A stretch of 64,000 nucleotides of DNA, taken from the NCBI RefSeq assembly GCF_002028425.1, contig NZ_CP020042.1, forward strand, positions 1,488,001-1,552,000, written 5' to 3'. Below, one piece after another: positions 43,875-54,027 of the stretch; position 1 is the first letter of the stretch, and every line of letters begins with the position of its first letter. A model generated the notes under the pieces. It ran no database searches. It was given only the letters and a program-made list of their open reading frames with translations, and was not told the origin of the DNA. Source of the DNA: Streptomyces katrae (GTDB lineage Bacteria; Actinomycetota; Actinomycetes; Streptomycetales; Streptomycetaceae). The translations under genes were made by a program, and so were the position numbers.

Positions 43875-44981
43875 GTGAAGACGGCTCTGACGAACGCCCG
43901 GGTCTTCGACGGCCGACGGCTCCTCGGCCCCGCCACGGTCGTCATCGACGGCGGGGTGATCGCCGCCGGCCCCGACGGGGCACGGGAGGTCGACGCCGGG
44001 GGCGCCGTCCTCCTCCCCGGGCTGATCGACTCGCACGTGCACCTGCACGGCCCCGAGAACCTGCGGCAGCTGCGCGACCACGGCGTCACCACCGCCCTCG
44101 ACATGGCCACCTGGCCCCCGGCCCTGGTCGACTCCCTGCGCGCCGCACCGGGACTCACCGACATCCGCAGCCCCGGCACCCTCGCCATCGCGGCGGGCGG
44201 CCTGCACTCCCGGATGCCCGGGGTGCCGGCGGACAGCGTCGTCACCGGCCCCGCGGACGCGGAGCGCTTCGTGGCGGCCCGGGTGGCCGAGGGCGCGGAC
44301 TACATCAAGATCGTGGCGGAGCGGCCCGGCCCCGGGGCCCTGGACCAGGCCACCCTCGACGCCCTGGTCACCGCCGCGCACGCGCACGGCCGGCTCGTCG
44401 TCGCCCACACCGCCGCCTCCGAGGCCTACGCCATGGCGCAGCGGGCCGGCGCCGACGTGCTCACCCACGTCCCGGCGGACCGCCCCCTCGACGCGGCGGC
44501 GACGGCCCGGATGCACGCCGCCGGACGGGCCGCCGTACCGACCCTGACCATGATGGAGGGCCTCGCCGCGGCGGGACTGCCGGGCCTGGAGCACTACGAC
44601 CGGGCCCGCGCGAGCACGGCCGCCCTGCACCGGGCGGGCGTCCGCGTCCTCGCCGGCACCGACTCCAACGCCACCCCGGGCGTCCCCTTCACCCCGCCCC
44701 ACGGCAGCAGCCTCCACCACGAACTGGAACTCCTCGTGGACGCCGGCCTGTCCCCCCTGGACGCCCTGCGCGCCGCCACGGTCCTCCCGGCCCGCCACTT
44801 CGGCCTCACCGACCGCGGCACCATCCGCCCCGGCCACCGCGCCGACCTCCTCCTGATCGACGGCGACCCCCTCACCGACATCCGCGCCACCCGCCGCATC
44901 CTCCGCGTCTGGTGCGCGGGCGTCGAGCGGCCCGCCGACGACGACGGCCCACAGCCGGAGCGCCCCGCACCGTTCGGATGA
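43875..44981 (+). CDS. Amidohydrolase-family protein
   Basis: A 368-residue metal-dependent hydrolase of the imidazolonepropionase/prolidase-like branch. Metal ligands: HVH in DSHVHLHG near residues 54-56, Lys in YIKIVAE, His in VVAHT and in LTHVP, and Asp in LAGTDSN. The C-terminal strand is complete ([21 protein letters not shown]). GTG at 43875 is the start; AAGAAT six bases before it may be a -10 for a leaderless transcript, or GGAAG may be a weak ribosome site. It stands alone, convergent with rsmB. Substrate is unknown. Confidence 0.83.
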   Translation: MKTALTNARVFDGRRLLGPATVVIDGGVIAAGPDGAREVDAGGAVLLPGLIDSHVHLHGPENLRQLRDHGVTTALDMATWPPALVDSLRAAPGLTDIRSPGTLAIAAGGLHSRMPGVPADSVVTGPADAERFVAARVAEGADYIKIVAERPGPGALDQATLDALVTAAHAHGRLVVAHTAASEAYAMAQRAGADVLTHVPADRPLDAAATARMHAAGRAAVPTLTMMEGLAAAGLPGLEHYDRARASTAALHRAGVRVLAGTDSNATPGVPFTPPHGSSLHHELELLVDAGLSPLDALRAATVLPARHFGLTDRGTIRPGHRADLLLIDGDPLTDIRATRRILRVWCAGVERPADDDGPQPERPAPFG

Positions 44982-45156
44982 GGGGCAACGGCACGTCATC
45001 CGCCGACGGGCGCCCGCCCCTCGGAGGGGGTCGTCACCGCAACGCGCACCGCGCCGGTGGCAGAAGCCGCCACCTGTGCGACCGTGTGCTCTCCCGGGTA
45101 GCCGGCGACGACCGCCTCTCACCGCCGAGGCGGGAGGCCGGCGGCGGAAGGTGCCG

Positions 45157-46623
45157 CTACGCCGTGCGGCGGAGGAGGGCCAGGTACATGGCGTCCGTGC
45201 CGTGGAGGTGGGGCCACAGCTGGACGTCCGGGCCGTCGCCGAGGGCCGGGACGCCCTCCATGTACGGGCGGGCGTCGATCAGCTCGGCCGCCACCGGGAC
45301 GTTGCCCGCGCCGCGGCCCTTGAGGACGTCCTCCACCACGACCCGGGTCTCCGCCAGGTGCGGGGAGCAGGTGGCGTAGCCCACGACGCCGCCGACCCGC
45401 ACCGCGGACAGGGCCTCGCGCAGCAGGGCGCGCTGGAGCGGTGCGAAGCCCTCCAGGTCCTGCGGGCGGCGCCGCCAGCGGGCCTCCGGGCGGCGGCGCA
45501 GCGCGCCCAGGCCGGAGCAGGGCACGTCCATCAGCACCCGGTCGAAGGAGCCCGGGCGCCACGGCGGGCGGGTGCCGTCGGCGGCGATGACCTGGTACGG
45601 GCCCGGGTTGCCGGCCAGCGACCGCTCCACGAGGCGCGCCCGGTGCGGCTGCTTCTCGGAGGCCAGCAGGAACGCCCCCCGCTGCGCGGCCAGCGCGCCC
45701 AGCAGGGACGCCTTGCCGCCCGGGCCCGCGCAGCCGTCCAGCCAGCGCTCGTCGCGGCCCTCGACCGGAGCCGCCGCCAGGGCCATGGCCACCAGCTGGC
45801 TACCCTCGTCCTGCACGCCGGCGCGGCCCTCGCGGACCGCCTCCAGCGCGCCGGGCTCACCGCCCTCGGCCATCCGCACGGCGTACGGGGACCAGCGGCC
45901 CGGCAGCGCCGACTCCTCGCCGAGCGCCTCCACCAGCTCCTCGGGCGTGGACCGGCCCGGCCGGGCCACCAGGGTGACCTCGGGCCGCTCGTTGTCCGCC
46001 TCCAGGAGGTCCTCGATGCCTGCGCGGCCGCCGCCCAGGGCGTCCCACAGGGCGCTGACCACCCAGCGGGGGTGGGAGTGGTAGACCGCGAGGTGCTCCT
46101 CGGCGTCCTCCTCGTACGGCGGCGCGACCCGCTCCAGCCAGCCGTCGAGGTCGTGCGCGGCGATCTTGCGCAGGACGGCGTTGACGAACTTGGCCCGGCC
46201 GTCGCCGAGCACCACCCGGGCCAGCTCCACGCTCGCGGAGACGGCGGCGTGCGTGGGGATGCGGGTGCCCAGCAGCTGGTGGGCGCCGAGCGACAGCACG
46301 TCCAGCACCGGCGGGTCCACCTCGCGCAGCGGCCGGTCGACGCAGGCGGCGATGACCGCGTCGTAGGTGCCCTGGCGGCGCAGGGTCCCGTAGACCAGCT
46401 CCGTGGCCAGGGCGGCGTCGCGCGCCTGGAACTTCTCGTCCTGGCGGGCCTTCTTCAGCAGCGGGGGCAGGACGAGGTTGGCGTACGCGTCGCGCTCGTC
46501 CACCGCCCGCAGCGCCTCGAAGGCCAGCATCCGGACGGGGTCCTTCTGGGGCCGGCGGTAGGGCTTGGCCGGCCGGCCGCCCTGGCCGGGGCTGCGACGG
46601 GGCTGGGGGGACTTTTCGCTCAC
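45157..46623 (-). CDS. rsmB: 16S rRNA m5C methyltransferase, RsmB family
   Basis: A 488-residue SAM-dependent methyltransferase with an N-terminal NusB-like RNA-binding domain (about 25-170, [19 protein letters not shown]) and a C-terminal Rossmann domain. SAM-binding reads [17 protein letters not shown]. The catalytic Cys lies in YATCSPH and the second conserved Cys in [16 protein letters not shown]. It methylates a cytosine in 16S rRNA. It follows fmt on the same strand, the usual pair in actinobacteria, but a 13-bp hairpin and short repeats separate them here. Confidence 0.9.
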   Translation of the reverse strand: MSEKSPQPRRSPGQGGRPAKPYRRPQKDPVRMLAFEALRAVDERDAYANLVLPPLLKKARQDEKFQARDAALATELVYGTLRRQGTYDAVIAACVDRPLREVDPPVLDVLSLGAHQLLGTRIPTHAAVSASVELARVVLGDGRAKFVNAVLRKIAAHDLDGWLERVAPPYEEDAEEHLAVYHSHPRWVVSALWDALGGGRAGIEDLLEADNERPEVTLVARPGRSTPEELVEALGEESALPGRWSPYAVRMAEGGEPGALEAVREGRAGVQDEGSQLVAMALAAAPVEGRDERWLDGCAGPGGKASLLGALAAQRGAFLLASEKQPHRARLVERSLAGNPGPYQVIAADGTRPPWRPGSFDRVLMDVPCSGLGALRRRPEARWRRRPQDLEGFAPLQRALLREALSAVRVGGVVGYATCSPHLAETRVVVEDVLKGRGAGNVPVAAELIDARPYMEGVPALGDGPDVQLWPHLHGTDAMYLALLRRTA

Positions 46624-46663
46624 GTGGAAGGTGCTCCGGAGGTACGAGGTGCTTCGGGGTGCT

Positions 46664-46696
46664 GCGGTGTCGCGGGGTACCGCGGTGTCACGGGGT
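46664..46696 (+). repeat. Two imperfect 15-base direct repeats between fmt and rsmB
   Basis: GCGGTGTCGCGGGGT at 46664-46678 and GCGGTGTCACGGGGT at 46682-46696 differ at one base with an 18-base period. They lie immediately beside the 46699-46727 hairpin. Likely a short tandem duplication; no function visible. Confidence 0.5.
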
Positions 46697-46698
46697 GT

Positions 46699-46727
46699 CG
46701 CGCCCGCCCCCGCCGGGGGCGGGCGCG
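46699..46727 (-). terminator. Hairpin between fmt and rsmB
   Basis: Perfect 13-bp arms (CGCGCCCGCCCCC at 46699-46711 and its complement at 46715-46727), 3-base loop, eight bases downstream of the fmt stop on the minus strand. It could reduce read-through from fmt into rsmB. Confidence 0.5.
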
Positions 46728-46734
46728 GATGGAA

Positions 46735-47679
46735 TCAGCCTACGTCGGTCCCGCCCAGGCGCTCGCCGGGAGCGATGCGCACCCCGCGGGCCCAGTCGGC
46801 GCCCTTCATCGGCTTCTTGCCCTGCGGCTGCACCCAGAGCAGCTCGACGGCGTGCGAGCCGGTGCCGACGTACACGTTGTTCTTGGCGGGGGCCAGGACG
46901 CCGGGCGCCAGGTCCGTGCGGTCGGGGACCAGCCCGACGGAGACCAGCTTGAGGCGCTCGCCGCGGAAGACCGTCCAGGCGCCCGGCGCCGGGGTGCAGC
47001 CGCGCACGACCCGGTCGGCGCGCAGCGCGGGGGCGTTCCAGTCGACGCGGGCGTCCTCGACGGTGATCTTCGGCGCGAGGGAGACCCCCTCGGCGGGCTG
47101 CTCGACGGCGCGCAGGGAGCCGTCCTCGATGCCGTCCATGGTCGCGGTCAGCAGCCCGGCGCCGGCGAAGGCGAGGCGGGTCAGCAGGTCGCCGCTGGTG
47201 TCGGTCGGGCGGATGTCCTCGGTGAGAACCCCGAAGACCGGGCCGGTGTCGAGCCCCTCCTCGATCCGGAAGGTGGAGGCCCCGGTGACCTGGTCGCCGG
47301 CCATGATCGCCTGCTGGACGGGGGCGGCACCGCGCCAGGCGGGCAGCAGCGAGAAGTGCAGGTTGACCCAGCCGTGGACGGGGATGTCCAGGGCGCTCTT
47401 GGGGATCAGGGCGCCGTAGGCGACGACGGGGCAGCAGTCCGGGGCGATCTCGCGGAGCCGCTCCTGGAACTCCGGGTCGCGCGGGCGGACCGGCTTGAGG
47501 ACCTCGATGCCCGCCTCCTCGGCCCGCTCGGCCACCGGGCTGGCGACCAGCCGCCGGCCGCGGCCGGCCGGTGCGTCGGGCCGGGTGACGACGGCCGCGA
47601 CCTCGTGCCGCCCGGAGGCGATCAGGGCGTCCAGGGCGGGCACGGCGACCTCGGGGGTGCCTGCGAAGACGAGCTTCAC
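46735..47679 (-). CDS. fmt: Methionyl-tRNA formyltransferase
   Basis: A 314-residue enzyme that formylates initiator methionyl-tRNA using 10-formyl-tetrahydrofolate. The start [16 protein letters not shown] and the folate site [20 protein letters not shown] with catalytic Asn, His and later Asp ([10 protein letters not shown]) are diagnostic. The C-terminal OB-like domain is present. GTG start with ribosome site GAGGTAGGA. A TAGACT -10 on the minus strand at 47723-47718 lies 39 bases upstream. Confidence 0.93.
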   Translation of the reverse strand: MKLVFAGTPEVAVPALDALIASGRHEVAAVVTRPDAPAGRGRRLVASPVAERAEEAGIEVLKPVRPRDPEFQERLREIAPDCCPVVAYGALIPKSALDIPVHGWVNLHFSLLPAWRGAAPVQQAIMAGDQVTGASTFRIEEGLDTGPVFGVLTEDIRPTDTSGDLLTRLAFAGAGLLTATMDGIEDGSLRAVEQPAEGVSLAPKITVEDARVDWNAPALRADRVVRGCTPAPGAWTVFRGERLKLVSVGLVPDRTDLAPGVLAPAKNNVYVGTGSHAVELLWVQPQGKKPMKGADWARGVRIAPGERLGGTDVG

Positions 47680-47717
47680 TGGGTCCTACCTCGCTATCTC
47701 GGCGTCAGCAGCGGTCC

Positions 47718-47723
47718 AGTCTA
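47718..47723 (-). promoter_or_regulatory. -10 element TAGACT of fmt
   Basis: Minus-strand TAGACT placed about 39 bases upstream of the fmt GTG, leaving room for a leader with GAGGTAGGA. The -35 is not clear. The same hexamer serves the LytTR regulator and symporter genes. Confidence 0.4.
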
Positions 47724-47927
47724 GGGGGCGTGGTCCCCCGGGCCCACCTGCGGGATCGGGGGCGTACGCACACACACGCGCCTCTCGCATATGCCGACAC
47801 GCCCCCAAGGCGTGACCTGGGCGCACGTTGGCGCGTTGGTCAAGAGAGATTGACCGAAACGGGCCGCGATTCTGAACGGTGTCTGCGGCCCGATCCGCTC
47901 TTCAGCACCGGTTCGAGAGGCTTCTCC

Positions 47928-48452
47928 ATGGCCGACCACGCCACCCATGACGCCCAAGCGCGGGCCAGTCTGCACCTCCTGGTGCGGGACATCGAGCGGG
48001 TTCGCCGGCAGGTGGACGCACTGCGTACGCTCACCGCCCAGCTCGGCAACGTGTACCGCCCGCGCCGCTCCGGGCCCTCCACGGGCTTCGTCGTCTACGG
48101 CAGGGCGCCCGCACCCACCGTCCGCCTCGCACAGGAGCTGCGGGACAGCGTCGAGACGCTCGTCACCGCTGCGGTGGACTTCGACCGTTCCCTGGGCTTC
48201 TCCTGGGACGCGGTCGGGTCGGCGCTCGGCGTCACCAAGCAGGCCGTGCACCGCCGGTACGGGGCGCGGCGGGCGCAGGCCGCGGAGGCGGCGGAGCCGC
48301 CGGCCGAGGGCACCACGACGCGGACGCTGGGCCCGCTGCCGACCATTCCGGCGGCCCGCTCCGTGCCGCCGCAGCCGGTCCGCGAGGACAGCCAGGCCGC
48401 TGCGGCTCCGGCTCCCCGTCAGTCGGCCTTCCCCGGGCCCCGCAACGGCTGA
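47928..48452 (+). CDS. Helix-turn-helix protein, conserved in streptomycetes
   Basis: A 174-residue protein. Residues 1-60 form a helical segment ([25 protein letters not shown]). Residues 85-120 contain a probable helix-turn-helix, [22 protein letters not shown], as in small AsnC/HTH-type DNA-binding proteins. The last 50 residues are Ala/Pro-rich and disordered. GAGAGG lies seven bases before ATG at 47928. It is divergent from fmt and convergent with priA across a strong terminator. Regulatory role likely; target unknown. Confidence 0.72.
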   Translation: MADHATHDAQARASLHLLVRDIERVRRQVDALRTLTAQLGNVYRPRRSGPSTGFVVYGRAPAPTVRLAQELRDSVETLVTAAVDFDRSLGFSWDAVGSALGVTKQAVHRRYGARRAQAAEAAEPPAEGTTTRTLGPLPTIPAARSVPPQPVREDSQAAAAPAPRQSAFPGPRNG

Positions 48453-48500
48453 CCCCGCCCCGCCGCCGGGACGCCGACCCCCGACGGCCCCCCGGCCCCG

Positions 48501-48530
48501 CAGAGGCCGCCCGCTCGTAAGGCGGCCCTG
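48501..48530. repeat. Small hairpin in the convergent gap
   Basis: GGCCGCC (48505-48511) pairs with GGCGGCC (48521-48527) over a 9-base loop; CAG and CTG extend it after a one-base bulge. It may aid termination of the plus-strand gene ending at 48452. Confidence 0.4.
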
Positions 48531-48545
48531 TGGGGCCGCCCCCTG

Positions 48546-48604
48546 CCCGCCCTTCGCCCGTTCCTCCCCGGCTACCGCTGAAGGAGGAACGGGGGAAGGG
48601 CGGG
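48546..48604. terminator. Bidirectional 22-bp hairpin between the HTH gene and priA
   Basis: Arms 48546-48567 and 48583-48604 pair over 22 bases with one mismatch; the core is CGTTCCTCC against GGAGGAACG, and the loop has 15 bases. It lies 93 bases after the plus-strand gene and 49 bases after the priA stop, so it can serve both convergent genes. Confidence 0.7.
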
Positions 48605-48653
48605 GCGGGAAGACGGCTCCTCGCAGCGGTACCACCCGCACCCGCGGGCGGCC

Positions 48654-50798
48654 TCAGCCGATGTCCGGCGGATCGATCCGCACCCGGACCGCGTCGGCGA
48701 CCGGCACCCCGCGCGCCATCCGCGCAGCCTGGGCCGACTTCAACGCCGCCGCCAACGCCGCCCCGCTCCCCGGCGGGACCCGCACCAGCGCCCGCTCCCC
48801 CGGCGAGGCCTCCCCCCGCCGCCCGGGCAGCGGTACCGGCCCCAGCACCTCCGCATCCGCCGGCAGGTCCGCGGCCGCGAGGAAGGCCTCCACCGCCTCC
48901 CCCCGCCCCGCCACCGCCGCCATCCGCGACACCGGCGGGAACCCCAGCTGCGCCCGCTCCGCGAGCTCCCGCACCGCATGCCCCACGGGATCCCACCGCA
49001 CCAGCGCCTGGACCGGCCGCAGCGTCGGCTCGGCGACGACCACGACCTGGCCGTCCGCCCGGACCAGCGAGGCGGCGGCGATCCAGCGCCGCAGCGCGTC
49101 CTCCCCGGCCCGCAGGTCGGGCCGGGTCAGCATCGCCCAGCCGTCCAGCAGCAGCGCCGCCGCGTAACCGGCGCCCGCCGCGACCGGCTCGGCGCCGGGG
49201 GTGGAGACCACCAGCGCCGGGCGGTCCGGCACCTCGTCCAGGACGTGGTCGCGCCCCGAGGTCCGTACCGGCACGGCCGGGAAGGCCCGGCCCAGCTCCT
49301 CCGCGGTCCGCCGCGCGCCCACCACCTGGGCCCGCAGCCGGAACGATCCGCACTCCTCGCAGTGCCAGGCCGGCTCGCCCCGCCCGCACCAGCCGCAGTG
49401 CAGGTCCCGCTCGTCGGGGGCCTCCAGCGGCCCGGCGCACACGGTGCAGCGGGCCGGGGTGCGGCAGCGCTCGCACGCCAGCCGGGGCACGTACCCGCGC
49501 CGGGGCACCTGGACCAGCACGGGCCCGCTCTTCAGGCCTTCCCGGACGGTCTCCCAGGCCAGGCTCGGCAACCGGGCCGCCCGGGCGGCCCCGTCGCGGG
49601 CCAGCAGTTCGTCGCCGACGGTACGGATGCGGGGGGCGGCGGCACGCACCGTCTCCCGGTCGGCGGTCAGCGGACGGGCCCAGCCGGACTCGACCAGCTG
49701 GGCGGCCTCGACGGTGCAGCTGGTGCTCCCGACGAGGAAGGCGCAGCCGTCGGTGACCGCGCGCAGCTCCAGGACCTCGCGGACGTGCGGGAAGGGGGCG
49801 TGGTCGTCGCCGTGGCTGGAGTCGCCGTCGTCCCAGACCGCGACCAGCCCGAGGTCCCGGACGGGCGCGAACATCGCCGCCCGGGTGCCGACCACGGCCC
49901 GGACCGAGCCCCGGTTGACCGCGAGCCACTCCCGGTAGCGCTTCTCCGGCCCGGAGTCGGCGGTCAGCAGCGCGTGCCGCCCCTGGCCCAGCAGGGCGGT
50001 CAGGGCGGCGTCGACCCGGGCGGCCGTCCGCCCGTCGGGGACCACGGCCAGGGCGCCGCGGCCGGAGGCGAGGGTGGCCGCCATGGCACGGGCCAGCTCG
50101 TCGGCCCAGCCGGGGCCGGGCAGGGCGGTCCACACCGCGCGGGGGGTACCGCCGCCGGCCAGGGCGCGCAGGAAGGCGGGCCCGGCGCCGTACCGGGTCC
50201 AGCCGCCGGGTTCGGGCGGGGCGGGCGGGGGCAGCGGGTCCGGGGAGGGCTTGGCCTCGGCGCGGGCGTTGCGCGGGGGCAGGGCCAGTTGGAGGACGTC
50301 GGCCAGGCTGCCCGCGTACCGGTCGGCGACGGCCCGGGCCAGGGCCAGCATGCGGGGGCCGAGGACCACCTCGGGCGAGACGACCTGGGCGAGGGCGGCC
50401 AGCGCCCCCTCGTAGTCCGACTCGGCGCGCCGCTCGACGATGAAGCCGTCGATGAGCCCGCCGCCCTCACGGCGGCCGCCGTGCACCCGGTGGGCGCCGG
50501 CGCCGAAGCGGACGCGGACGCGGACGCCGGGGCGGGCGGCCTCGGAGAGCTCGGCGGGGACGGCGTAGTCGAAGAGCCGGTCGAGGTGGAGGACGCCCTT
50601 GTTCACGAGGACGCGCGCCACCGGCAGCTCCTCGGCGAGCGCGGCCCCGCGCCAGGTGCGCGGCTTGGCCTTGGGCGCCTTGGCCTTCGCCTCGGCGACC
50701 ATCTCCCGGATGAGCGCGAGCTGCTGCGGCGGGCCGCCGGGGCCGTCTGCGTCGGGTGCGTTCTCGCTGCTCACAGCAGCATTCTTACCAAAGGGCAC
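48654..50798 (-). CDS. priA: Primosomal protein N' (PriA), helicase motifs degenerate
   Basis: A 714-residue replication-restart protein. The N-terminal DNA-binding domain (about 55-160) is followed by a helicase-like core. At the place where E. coli PriA has the Walker A GSGKT there is only ALPGPGWADEL, and motif II reads VWDDGDSSH, so ATP hydrolysis is not expected; this is the known actinobacterial form, thought to lack helicase activity. Eight cysteines bind two zinc ions: CERCRTPARCTVC, CGWCGRGEPAWHCEEC. ATG at 50798 is taken. It stands between the metK terminator and the convergent terminator at 48546. Confidence 0.87.
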   Translation of the reverse strand: MPFGKNAAVSSENAPDADGPGGPPQQLALIREMVAEAKAKAPKAKPRTWRGAALAEELPVARVLVNKGVLHLDRLFDYAVPAELSEAARPGVRVRVRFGAGAHRVHGGRREGGGLIDGFIVERRAESDYEGALAALAQVVSPEVVLGPRMLALARAVADRYAGSLADVLQLALPPRNARAEAKPSPDPLPPPAPPEPGGWTRYGAGPAFLRALAGGGTPRAVWTALPGPGWADELARAMAATLASGRGALAVVPDGRTAARVDAALTALLGQGRHALLTADSGPEKRYREWLAVNRGSVRAVVGTRAAMFAPVRDLGLVAVWDDGDSSHGDDHAPFPHVREVLELRAVTDGCAFLVGSTSCTVEAAQLVESGWARPLTADRETVRAAAPRIRTVGDELLARDGAARAARLPSLAWETVREGLKSGPVLVQVPRRGYVPRLACERCRTPARCTVCAGPLEAPDERDLHCGWCGRGEPAWHCEECGSFRLRAQVVGARRTAEELGRAFPAVPVRTSGRDHVLDEVPDRPALVVSTPGAEPVAAGAGYAAALLLDGWAMLTRPDLRAGEDALRRWIAAASLVRADGQVVVVAEPTLRPVQALVRWDPVGHAVRELAERAQLGFPPVSRMAAVAGRGEAVEAFLAAADLPADAEVLGPVPLPGRRGEASPGERALVRVPPGSGAALAAALKSAQAARMARGVPVADAVRVRIDPPDIG

Positions 50799-50948
50799 CG
50801 ACAGTCGGAGCCCTCCCGAGGTCTCGGCGGGCGGCGGCGGTACCGCGGTCCTTCAACACCGGGCTCGCGCCCGGCTCCAGATGAAGCCGTCACCCCTCGC
50901 ACCGGGAGGGCGCGTGCAGCCTACGCGGGGCGGGCCGGGGCCGCAACG

Positions 50949-50986
50949 CGATACCGCCCCGGACCTGCGGGTCCGGGGCGGTATCG
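50949..50986 (-). terminator. 17-bp hairpin terminator of metK
   Basis: Perfect arms CGATACCGCCCCGGACC (50949-50965) and complement (50970-50986) with TGCG loop, starting 19 bases after the metK stop on the minus strand. It separates metK from priA. Confidence 0.8.
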
Positions 50987-51004
50987 GGTGGAGCGGGGTG
51001 CCGC

Positions 51005-52213
51005 TTACAGACCGGCGGCGGCGCGCAGGGCGTCGACGCGGTCGGTGCGCTCCCAGGTGAAGTCGGGGAGCTCGCGGCCGAAGTGGCCGTAGGCGGCGGT
51101 CTGCGCGTAGATCGGGCGCAGCAGGTCGAGGTCGCGGATGATGGCGGCCGGGCGGAGGTCGAAGACCTCGCCGATCGCGTCCTCGATCTTCTGCACGTCG
51201 ACCTTGGCGGTGCCGAAGGTCTCGACGAACAGGCCGACGGGCTCGGCCTTGCCGATCGCGTACGCGACCTGGACCTCGCAGCGCGCCGCGAGGCCGGCGG
51301 CGACGACGTTCTTGGCGACCCAGCGCATGGCGTACGCGGCGGAGCGGTCGACCTTCGACGGGTCCTTGCCGGAGAAGGCGCCGCCGCCGTGGCGGGCCAT
51401 GCCGCCGTACGTGTCGATGATGATCTTGCGGCCGGTCAGGCCGGCGTCGCCCATCGGGCCGCCGATCTCGAAGCGGCCGGTCGGGTTCACCAGCAGCCGG
51501 TAGCCCTCGGTGTCCAGCTTGATGCCGTCCTCGACGAGCTGCGCGAGCACGTGCTCGACGACGAACTCGCGGATGTCGGGGGCGAGCAGCGAGTCCAGGT
51601 CGATGTCCGCCGCGTGCTGCGTGGACACGACGACCGTGTCCAGGCGCACGGCCTTGTCGCCGTCGTACTCGATGGTGACCTGGGTCTTGCCGTCGGGGCG
51701 CAGGTACGGGATGGTCCCGTTCTTGCGGACCTCGGACAGGCGCCGCGAGAGCCGGTGCGCGATGTGGATCGGCAGCGGCATCAGCTCGGGGGTCTCGTCG
51801 CAGGCGTAGCCGAACATCAGGCCCTGGTCGCCGGCGCCCTGCTTGTCGAGCTCGTCCTCGTCGCCCTCGACACGCGACTCGTAGGCCGTGTCGACGCCCT
51901 GGGCGATGTCCGGGGACTGCGCGCCGATGGACACCGAGACGCCGCAGGAGGCGCCGTCGAAGCCCTTCTTCGAGGAGTCGTAGCCGATCTCGAGGATCTT
52001 GTCGCGGACGAGCTGGGCGATCGGGGCGTACGCCTTCGTCGTCACCTCGCCCGCGATGTGCACCAGGCCGGTGGTGATGAGGGTCTCCACGGCCACGCGC
52101 GAGGTCGGGTCCTCGGTGAGGAGGGCGTCGAGGATCGTGTCGCTGATCTGGTCAGCGATCTTGTCGGGGTGACCCTCGGTCACGGACTCCGAGGTGAACA
52201 GACGACGGGACAC
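51005..52213 (-). CDS. metK: S-adenosylmethionine synthase
   Basis: A 402-residue enzyme making SAM from methionine and ATP. Signatures: [20 protein letters not shown] at the start, [15 protein letters not shown] and [19 protein letters not shown] with the P-loop-like [12 protein letters not shown] in streptomycetes feeds both methylation and morphological switching. ATG at 52213 is clear. A 35-base hairpin lies in the leader (52257-52291) and a 17-bp terminator follows the stop. Confidence 0.95.
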   Translation of the reverse strand: MSRRLFTSESVTEGHPDKIADQISDTILDALLTEDPTSRVAVETLITTGLVHIAGEVTTKAYAPIAQLVRDKILEIGYDSSKKGFDGASCGVSVSIGAQSPDIAQGVDTAYESRVEGDEDELDKQGAGDQGLMFGYACDETPELMPLPIHIAHRLSRRLSEVRKNGTIPYLRPDGKTQVTIEYDGDKAVRLDTVVVSTQHAADIDLDSLLAPDIREFVVEHVLAQLVEDGIKLDTEGYRLLVNPTGRFEIGGPMGDAGLTGRKIIIDTYGGMARHGGGAFSGKDPSKVDRSAAYAMRWVAKNVVAAGLAARCEVQVAYAIGKAEPVGLFVETFGTAKVDVQKIEDAIGEVFDLRPAAIIRDLDLLRPIYAQTAAYGHFGRELPDFTWERTDRVDALRAAAGL

Positions 52214-52256
52214 AATGCTCCCTGGGGTTGCAGCGGCTGCTGGCTGATCATTTGGC

Positions 52257-52291
52257 GGAACGATACCGGGGGCTGCGCCCGGTCACGTTCC
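52257..52291 (-). promoter_or_regulatory. Hairpin in the metK leader
   Basis: Two stacked 6-bp helices: GGAACG (52257-52262) with CGTTCC (52286-52291), and ACCGGG (52265-52270) with CCCGGT (52278-52283), separated by a 2x2 internal loop and closed by a 7-base loop. It ends 44 bases before the metK start codon on the minus strand. It could be part of a SAM-responsive or translation-control element, or the terminator of coaBC, whose stop lies 117 bases away. It does not fit the SAM-I/SAM-IV core that I know. Confidence 0.45.
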
Positions 52292-52407
52292 AGATGCAGT
52301 TTATCGGTCGCCACCGTTCGCCGGACCACCCGTCTCGCCTTATGGGAGCCGTGTGACCTGCGGCACTCCATTCTGACGTACGGATTTCCCGGCGAGAAGA
52401 GAAACGC

Positions 52408-53634
52408 TCAGGCGCGTCGGAGCTCGCTCGGGGGTGCGAGCCGCGGCGCGACCTGGTCCCAAATGACATCCGCCAGGGCTTCCTTCGGACCATGGGGAAC
52501 CTGCACCTCGCCACCATCGGAGGCCAGGATGACGGCTTCGTTCTCCTCAGATCCGAAGGTCTTGCTCGCGCCGACCTCGTTGACGACGAGGAGGTCGCAG
52601 CCCTTGCGGCGGAGCTTGGCCCGGCCGTTGTCGAGCACGTCGTCCGTCTCGGCGGCGAATCCGACCACGACCTGACCCTTCAGGGCCCGCTCGGCGGAGA
52701 TCTCGGCGAGCACGTCCGGGTTGCGCACGAGCGCCACCGGGTCGGGCTCCCGCCCCTCCTGCTTCTTGATCTTGCCGTCGGCGTACGCGGCGGGCCGGAA
52801 GTCGGCCACGGCGGCGGCCATCACCACGGCGTCGGCGTCGGCGGCCGCCGCCAGCACCGCCTCGCGCAGCTGGAGGGCCGTGCCCACGCGTACGACGTCC
52901 GCCCCGGCGGGGTCGGCCAGCGCGGTGTTGGCGGCCACCAGGGTGACCCGGGCCCCGCGCGCCACGGCGGTGCGGGCCAGCGCGTAGCCCTGCTTGCCGG
53001 AGGAGCGGTTGCCGAGGAAGCGGACCGGGTCCAGGGGCTCGCGGGTGCCGCCCGCGCTGATGACCACGTGCCGTCCGGCCAGGTCGGGGGCGGCGGCGCC
53101 GCGCGCGAGGACGGCCCGGCAGACCTCGAAGATCTCCTCGGGGTCGGGGAGCCGGCCCTTGCCGGTGTCCTTGCCGGTCAGGCGGCCGACGGCGGGCTCG
53201 ATGACCACCGCGCCGCGGCGGCGCAGGGTGGCGACGTTCTCCTGGGTGGCGGGGTGCTCCCACATCTCGGTGTGCATCGCGGGGGCGAAGACCACCGGGC
53301 AGCGGGCGGTGAGCAGGGTGTTGGTGAGGAGGTCGTCGGCCAGGCCGTGGGCGGCCTTGGCCAGCATGTCGGCGGTGGCCGGGGCGACGACCACGAGGTC
53401 GGCGCCCTGGCCGATCCGCACGTGGGGCACCTCGTTCACGCTCTCCCAGACCTCGGTGGAGGCCGGGTTGCCGGAGAGCGCCGCCCAGGTGGCCTCGCCG
53501 ACGAAGTTCAGGGAGGCGGCCGTGGGCACCACCCGCACCTCGTGCCCGGACTCGGTCAGCCGGCGCAGCAGCTCGCACGCCTTGTAGGCGGCGATGCCGC
53601 CGCTGACTCCCAGCACGACCTTCGGCTTGTCCAC
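52408..53634 (-). CDS. coaBC: Bifunctional phosphopantothenoylcysteine decarboxylase/synthetase
   Basis: A 408-residue enzyme for two steps of coenzyme A synthesis. The N-terminal CoaC flavoprotein domain has GVSGGIAAYKACELLRRL, VAPATADMLAKAAHG and APAMHTEMWEHPAT; the catalytic His lies in VPHVRIGQ. The C-terminal CoaB domain has ISAGGTREPLDPVRFLGNRSSGKQG, MAAAVADFRP and KIKKQEG. GTG at 53634 has no strong ribosome site nearby. A strong terminator separates it from rpoZ upstream. Confidence 0.93.
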   Translation of the reverse strand: MDKPKVVLGVSGGIAAYKACELLRRLTESGHEVRVVPTAASLNFVGEATWAALSGNPASTEVWESVNEVPHVRIGQGADLVVVAPATADMLAKAAHGLADDLLTNTLLTARCPVVFAPAMHTEMWEHPATQENVATLRRRGAVVIEPAVGRLTGKDTGKGRLPDPEEIFEVCRAVLARGAAAPDLAGRHVVISAGGTREPLDPVRFLGNRSSGKQGYALARTAVARGARVTLVAANTALADPAGADVVRVGTALQLREAVLAAAADADAVVMAAAVADFRPAAYADGKIKKQEGREPDPVALVRNPDVLAEISAERALKGQVVVGFAAETDDVLDNGRAKLRRKGCDLLVVNEVGASKTFGSEENEAVILASDGGEVQVPHGPKEALADVIWDQVAPRLAPPSELRRA

Positions 53635-53670
53635 TGCTTCTCCCGTGATCGGTTGCGTCCGTACCTATGA

Positions 53671-53713
53671 CACACCACAGGCCCGGCAGCCGTGCTGCCG
53701 GGCCTGTGGTGTG
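53671..53713 (-). terminator. 19-bp hairpin terminator of rpoZ
   Basis: Perfect 19-bp arms, CACACCACAGGCCCGGCAG at 53671-53689 and complement at 53695-53713, with a 5-base loop, 13 bases after the rpoZ stop. It makes coaBC depend on its own promoter between 53634 and 53671 or on read-through. Confidence 0.85.
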
Positions 53714-53726
53714 CGATGTGCGTGCC

Positions 53727-53999
53727 TTACTGGGCCGGGGCCTCGATGGCCTCGGAGGTCAGCAGACCCGCGTTGATCTCGCGCAGGGCGATCGAGAGCG
53801 GCTTCTCGTGGACGTGGGTGTCCACCAGCGGGCCGACGTACTCCAGCAGGCCCTCACCGAGCTGCGAGTAGTACGCGTTGATCTGACGCGCACGCTTGGC
53901 CGCGTAGATCACGAGGCTGTACTTCGAGTCAGTGGCCTCGAGCAGCTCGTCGATCGGCGGGTTGATGATGCCCTCGGGCGCGGTGATGGAAGAGGACAC
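53727..53999 (-). CDS. rpoZ: DNA-directed RNA polymerase omega subunit
   Basis: A 90-residue omega subunit that aids RNA polymerase assembly. The core [26 protein letters not shown] and [16 protein letters not shown] are diagnostic of the actinobacterial form. GTG start, 28 bases after the gmk stop, so gmk and rpoZ are in one transcript. Confidence 0.95.
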   Translation of the reverse strand: MSSSITAPEGIINPPIDELLEATDSKYSLVIYAAKRARQINAYYSQLGEGLLEYVGPLVDTHVHEKPLSIALREINAGLLTSEAIEAPAQ

Positions 54000-54027
54000 G
54001 CTCTACCTTCCGAAGATGGATAAAAGA

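Noticed and set aside
46664..46696. Two similar 15-base repeats considered as a CRISPR start
   Set aside because: Only two copies, period 18, no spacers of normal length and no cas genes.
52214..52407. SAM riboswitch upstream of metK
   Set aside because: A hairpin is present but the pseudoknot and conserved core of known SAM riboswitches could not be matched, so I list only a structured leader.
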